A stretch of DNA of 64,000 nt, taken from assembly GCA_963573385.1 (NCBI GenBank), contig CAUYLG010039330.1, positions 1 to 64,000 on the forward strand, given 5' to 3'. The notes under the pieces are model-generated. The model did no database searches and was not told the DNA's origin. It saw only the letters and a list, made by a program, of their open reading frames with translations. Origin of the DNA: Cacajao melanocephalus (lineage: Eukaryota > Chordata > Mammalia > Primates > Pitheciidae). Positions 59,173 to 64,000 of this stretch are shown in pieces (within the stretch, counting starts at the first letter, position 1; each line of letters opens with the position of its first letter). The position numbers and the translations under genes were made by a program.

Positions 59173-60189
59173 ATGGGAAGAAACCAGCACAAAAAGGATG
59201 AAAACACCAAAAACCAGAATGCCTTTCCTCCTCCAAGTGATCACAACTCCTCACTAGTAAGGGAATAAGGCTGGATGGAGAATGAGTCTGATGAATTGAC
59301 AAAAACAGGCTTCAGAAAGTGGGTAATAACAACTTATCTGAGATAGAAGAACATGTTCTATCCCAATGCAAAGAAACTAAGAACCTTGAAGAAAGGTTTG
59401 ATGAAATGCTAATGAGAATAAACAGCTTAGAGGATAATCTAAATGACCTGATGGAGCTGAATAACACAATACGAGTATTTTCCGAAGCATACACAAGTTT
59501 CAATAGCTGAATTGACCAAGCAGAAGAAAGGATATCAGAGATTGAAGATCAACTCAATGGAATCAAATGAGAAGGCAAGATTAGAGAAAAAAGAGTAGAA
59601 AGAAATGAAAAAAGCCTCCAAGAAAAATGGAATTATGTGAAAAGACCTAATCTACGTTTCATAGGTTTACCTGAATATGAAGAAGAGAATGAATTCAAGC
59701 TGGAAAACACTCTTCAGATATTATCCAGGAAAACTTCCCCAACCTAGCAAGGCAGGCCAACATTCAAGTCCAGGAAATACAGAGAACACCACAAAGATAT
59801 TCCTCAATAAGAGCAACCCAACACACAAAATTGTCAGATGCACTAGGGTTGAAATGAAGGAAAAGATACTAAGGGCAGCCAGGAAGAAAGGTTGGGTTAC
59901 CCACAAAGGGAAGTCCATCAGACTCACAGTGGATCTCTCAGCAGAAACCCTACAAGCCAGAAGAGAGTAGGGGCCAATATTTAAATACCTTAAATAAAAG
60001 AACTTGCAACCTAGAATTTTATATCCAGCCCAACTAAGTTTCGTAAGTGAAGGAGAAATCCTTTACAAAGAGCAATTGCTCAGAGATTTCATCATCACCA
60101 GTCCTGCCTTACAAGACCTCCTGAAAGAGGAACTACACATAGAAAGGAACAACCAGTACCAGCCACGCCAAAAATGTACCAAATGCTAA
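59173..60189 (+). pseudogene. LINE-1 ORF1 (RNA-binding chaperone) pseudogene
   Basis: ATG at 59173 in AAGATGGGAAGAAACCAGC gives the ORF1 N-terminus, but a CAA-to-TAA type stop occurs after 31 codons (near 59266). The coiled-coil part is open at 59319-59510, the RRM/C-terminal domain is split at 59677-59970 and 60004-60189, and the normal C-terminal 'ERNNQYQP' remains. In living copies the product is a trimeric nucleic-acid chaperone; this copy cannot make it. Confidence 0.9.
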
Positions 60190-60249
60190 AGAGCATTGAC
60201 AGAATGGAGAAACTGCAACTAATGGGCAAAACAACCAGCTAGCATCAAA

Positions 60250-63200
60250 ATGGCAGGATTGAATTCACACATAACAATATTAACCTTAAATATAAATGGG
60301 CTAAATGCCCCAATCAAAAGACACAGACTGGCAAATTGGATAAAAAGTCAAAATCCTTTGGTGTGCTGTATCCAAGAAACCCATCTCACATGCAAGGACA
60401 CACATACGCTCAAAATAAAGGGATGGAGGAAGATTTACCAAGCAAATAGAGAGCAAAAAAAGCAGGAGTTGCAATCTTAGTCTCTGAGAAAATAGACATT
60501 AAACCAACAAAGATGAAAAGAGGCAAAGATGGACATTACATAATGGTAAAAGGATCAATGCAACAAGAAGAGGTAACTATCCTAAATATATATGCACCCA
60601 ATACAGGAGCACACAGATACATAAAGCAAGTTCTTAAAGAACTACAAAGTGACTTAGACTCTCGCACAGTAATAATGGGAGACGTTAACACTCTACTGAC
60701 AATATTGGACAAATCAACGAGGATATCCAGGACTTGAATGCAGATTTGGATCAGGCAGACCTAATAGACATTTACAGAACTCTCCACCTCAAATCCACAG
60801 AATATACATTCTTCTCAGCACCACATCACACCTACTTTAACATTGACCACATAATTGGAAGTAAATCACTCCTCACCAAATACAAAAGAACAGAAATCAT
60901 AACAAACTCTCTCAGACCACAGTCCAATCAAATTAGAACTCAGGGTTAAGAAACTGAGAACCACACAACATCATGGAAACTGAACAACTGGCTCTTGAAT
61001 GTTGACTGCATAAAAAAAATGGAATGAAGGCAGAAATAAAGATGTTCTTCAATACCAACAAGAACAAAAACACAACGTACCAGAATCTCTGGGACACATT
61101 TAAAGTAGTCTCTAGAGAAAAATTTATAGCAATCAGGACCCACACGAGAAGCAAGGAAACATGTAAAATTGACACCCTATCATCAAAATTGAAAGAGCTA
61201 GAGGAGCAAGATCAAAAAACCCAAAAGCTAGCAGAAGATAAGAAATAACTAAGATCAGAGCAGACGTGAAGGAGTTAGAAACACAAAAAAAATCCCTTCA
61301 AAAAATTAATAAATCCAGGAGCTGCTTTTTTGAAAAGATCAACAAAATAGACAGACTACTAGCCAGATTAAAAAAGAAAAGAGAGAAGAATCAAATACAT
61401 GCAATAAAAAATGACAAAGGGGATATTACTACTGATTCCACAGAAATACAAACTACCATCTGAGAAAACCAGGAAGAAGTTGAAACCCTGAATAGACCAA
61501 TAACAAGGGCTGAAGTTGAGGCAGCAATTAATAGCCTACCAACAAAAAACAGCCCAGGTCCAGATGGGTTCACAGCCGAATTTTACCAGACATACAAAGA
61601 GGAGCTGGTACCACTCCTTCTGAAACTACTCCAAACAATCCAAAAAGAAGGAATCCTCCCTAACTCTTTTTATGAGACCAACATCATCCTGATACCAAAA
61701 CCTGGCAGAGACTCAACAAGAAAATAAAACTTCAGGCCAATATCCATGATGAACATAGACGCAAAAATCTTCAATAAAATACTGGGAAACTGACTGCAAC
61801 AACATATCAAAAATCTCATCAATCATCATCAAGTAGGCTTCATCTGGGGATGCTAGGCTGGTTCAATATATGCAAGTCTATAAATGTAATCCACCACATA
61901 AACAGAAGCAAAGACAAAAACCACATGATTATCTCAACACATGCAGAGAAGGCCTTCAACAAAGTTCAACAGCCCTTTACACTAAAAACTCTCAATAAAC
62001 TAGGTATTAAAGGAATGTATCTCAAAATAATAAAAGCTATTTACAACAAACCCACAGCCAATACCATACCGAATGGGCAAAAACTGGAAGCATTTCCTTT
62101 GAAATCTGGCACAAGAGAAGGGTGCCCTCTCTCACCACTTTTATTCAACATGGTATTGTAAGTTCTAGCAGAGCAATCAGGCAAGAAAAAAAAATAAAGA
62201 GTATTCAATTAGGAAAGGAGGAAGTCAAATTGTCTCTATTTGCAGACCACATGATTGTATCTTTAGAAGACCCCATCTTCTGAGCCCTAAATCTCCTTAA
62301 GCTGGTAAGCAACTTCAGCAAAGTCTCAGGATAAAAAATCAATGTGCAGAAATCACAAGCATTCCTGTACACCAATAACAAACTTAAAGAGAGCCAAATC
62401 AAGACTGAACTGCCATACACATTTGCTATGAAGAGAATAAAATACCTAGGAATACAACTAAAAAAGGATATAAAGGACCTCTTCAAGGAGAACTGTAAAC
62501 CACTACTCAAGGAAATAAGTGAGGACACAAACAGATGGAAAAACATTCCATGCTCATGGTTGCTAAGAATCAATATTGTGAAAATGGTCATACTGCCCTA
62601 AGTAATTTGTAGATTCACCACTATCCCCATCAAACTACCTATGACCTTCTTCACAGAACTGGAAAAAAACACCTTAAACTTCATATGAAACCAAAAGAGA
62701 GCCTGCATAGCCAAGTCAATTCTAAGTAAAAAGAACAAAGCTGGAGGCATCATACTGCCTGACTTCAAACTCTACTACAAGTCTACAGTAATCAAAACAG
62801 CATGGCACTGGTACCAAAACAGAGATATAGATCAATGAAACAGAACAGAGGCCTCAGAGGCAATGCCACACATCTACAACCATCTGATCTTTGACAAACC
62901 TGACAAAAACAAGCCATGGAGAAAGGATTCCCTGTTTAATAAATGGTGTTGGAAAACTGGCTAGCCATGTGCAGAAAGCAGAAACCGGACCCCTCCCTGA
63001 CACTTTACACTAAAATTAACTCCAGATGGATTAACGACTTAAACATAAGACCTAACACCATAAAAACCCTAGAAGAAAACCTAGGCCAAACCATTCAGGA
63101 CCCACGCATAGGCAAGGACTTCAGGACTAAAACACCAAAAGCAATGGCAAGAAAAGCTCATTTTTTTTTTTTTGGTCTAAAATAGACAAATGGGATCTAA

Positions 63201-63973
63201 TTAAACTCCAGAGCTTCTGCATAGCAAAAAGAGTGAACCGGCAACCAACAGAATGGGAAAAAAAAATTGCAATATACCCATCTGACAAAGGGCTAATATC
63301 CAGAATCTACAAAGAACTAAAACAGATTTACAGGAAAACAAACAAACCCATTCAAAAGTAGGCAAAGGATATGAACAGACACATTTCAAAAGAAGACATA
63401 TGTGAGGCCAACAAACATATGAAAAAATGCTCTTCATCACTGGTCATTAGAGAAATGCAAATTAAAACTACATTGAGATGTCATCTCATGCCAGATAGAA
63501 TGGCAATCATTAAAATATCTGGAGGCAACAGATGCTGGAGAGGATGTGGAGAAATAGGAACACTTTTACACTGTTGGTGGGATTGTAAATTGGTTCAACC
63601 ATTGTGGAAGACAGTGTGGCGATTACTCAACAACCTAGAAATAGAAATTCCATTTGACCCAGCAATCTCGTTACTGGGTATATATCCAAAGGATTATAAA
63701 TCATTCTATTATAAAGACAAATGCACACGTATGTTCACTGCGGCACTGTTTACAATAGCAAAGACCTGGAACCAACCCAAATGCCCATTGATGATAGACT
63801 GGACAGGGAAAATGTGGCACATAAACACCATGGAATACTATGCAGCCATCAAAAATGATGAGTTCGTGTCCTTTGTAGGGACATGGATAAATCTGGAAAG
63901 CATCATTCTCAGCAAACTGACACAAGAACTGAAAATCAAACACCACATGTTCTCACTCCTAGGCAGGTGTTGA
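60250..63973 (+). pseudogene. LINE-1 ORF2 (endonuclease/reverse transcriptase) pseudogene
   Basis: Domain order is kept: endonuclease (60250-60950; N-terminal LNINGLN, IQETHL, NIYAPN, MGDVN, and SDHS in a shifted frame), Z/RT domain (61500-62600), and C-terminal domain with Cys-rich [20 protein letters not shown] at about 63520-63580. At least seven stops or frameshifts break it. The RT catalytic pair at 62239-62250 reads Phe-Ala-Asp-His, losing the second Asp. A 200-codon C-terminal piece (63371-63973) is still open and ends at the normal stop. Confidence 0.93.
63153..63172 (+). repeat. Poly(T)-containing insertion in ORF2
   Basis: 'gctcatttttttttttttggtctaaaa' interrupts the ORF2 sequence 'aaagc-aaaatagacaaatggg'; about 20 bp extra, a frameshifting insertion. 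Confidence 0.7.
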
Positions 63974-64000
63974 ACAATGAGAACACAGGGACACAAGGAG

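Larger units (their letters stand above)
58031..64000 (+). mobile_element. Nearly full-length, inactive primate LINE-1 (runs off the window)
   Basis: Starts GGATCCAAGATGGCCAAATAGG, the canonical L1 5' end, and holds 5' UTR (58031-59172), ORF1 (59173-60189), inter-ORF spacer, ORF2 (60250-63973) and the first 27 bp of the 3' UTR. Not 5'-truncated. All ORFs carry stops and frameshifts. The 5' UTR is of an older L1PA/L1PB type and differs from L1PA1-6. Right TSD lies beyond the window. Confidence 0.95.

Overview
Mammalian, specifically primate, genomic DNA: AT-rich, no operons or long open reading frames, and about half of it is recognisable interspersed repeats, including primate-only Alu and L1PA-type LINE-1, a THE1 retroelement and older MIR, L2, L1M, MLT/MST and Tigger/hAT copies. 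The texture fits human or a close relative, inside or beside a long gene with large introns. Almost every open frame is a chance reading or lies inside a dead transposon. Subfamily names come from recognition by eye, not from a RepeatMasker run. Layout: 1-5 kb, the 5' end of a minus-strand L1, Alus, an old L1M block, a 5'-truncated Alu with a clear target-site duplication (TSD) and an unresolved LTR. 5-13 kb, a solo MST/THE1 LTR with TSD, MLT1-type LTRs, MIR/L2 pieces and a Tigger-type DNA transposon with both ends, split by an Alu. 12.7-13.1 kb, an AT-rich hairpin-forming tract. 13-25 kb, mostly unassigned AT-rich DNA with an MST LTR, an MLT2-like LTR, L1M fragments and two Alus. 25-36 kb, a strong candidate protein-coding exon on the minus strand (25145-25259), L2/MIR fossils, and an LINE-1-mobilised retrocopy of an unknown transcript inserted in a MIR (27045-27476). 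36-39.2 kb, a block without recognisable repeats. 39.9-42.2 kb, a two-LTR THE1 element with TSD. 44.2-47.2 kb, a LINE-1 with a 5' inversion typical of twin priming. 50.4-52.8 kb, an L1M element plus a scrambled, partly palindromic patch built from pieces of it. 57.9-64 kb, a 5S rRNA pseudogene immediately followed by a nearly full-length but dead LINE-1 that runs off the window. Function: the only likely host coding sequence is the 115-bp minus-strand exon; I do not recognise its gene. The rest is best read as intron or intergenic DNA shaped by retrotransposition. I see no credible novel multi-gene system. The most interesting items are the coding exon, the unknown retrocopy, the templated rearrangement at 50.4-50.7 kb, and the 19-bp repeat expansion in the LINE-1 5' UTR.
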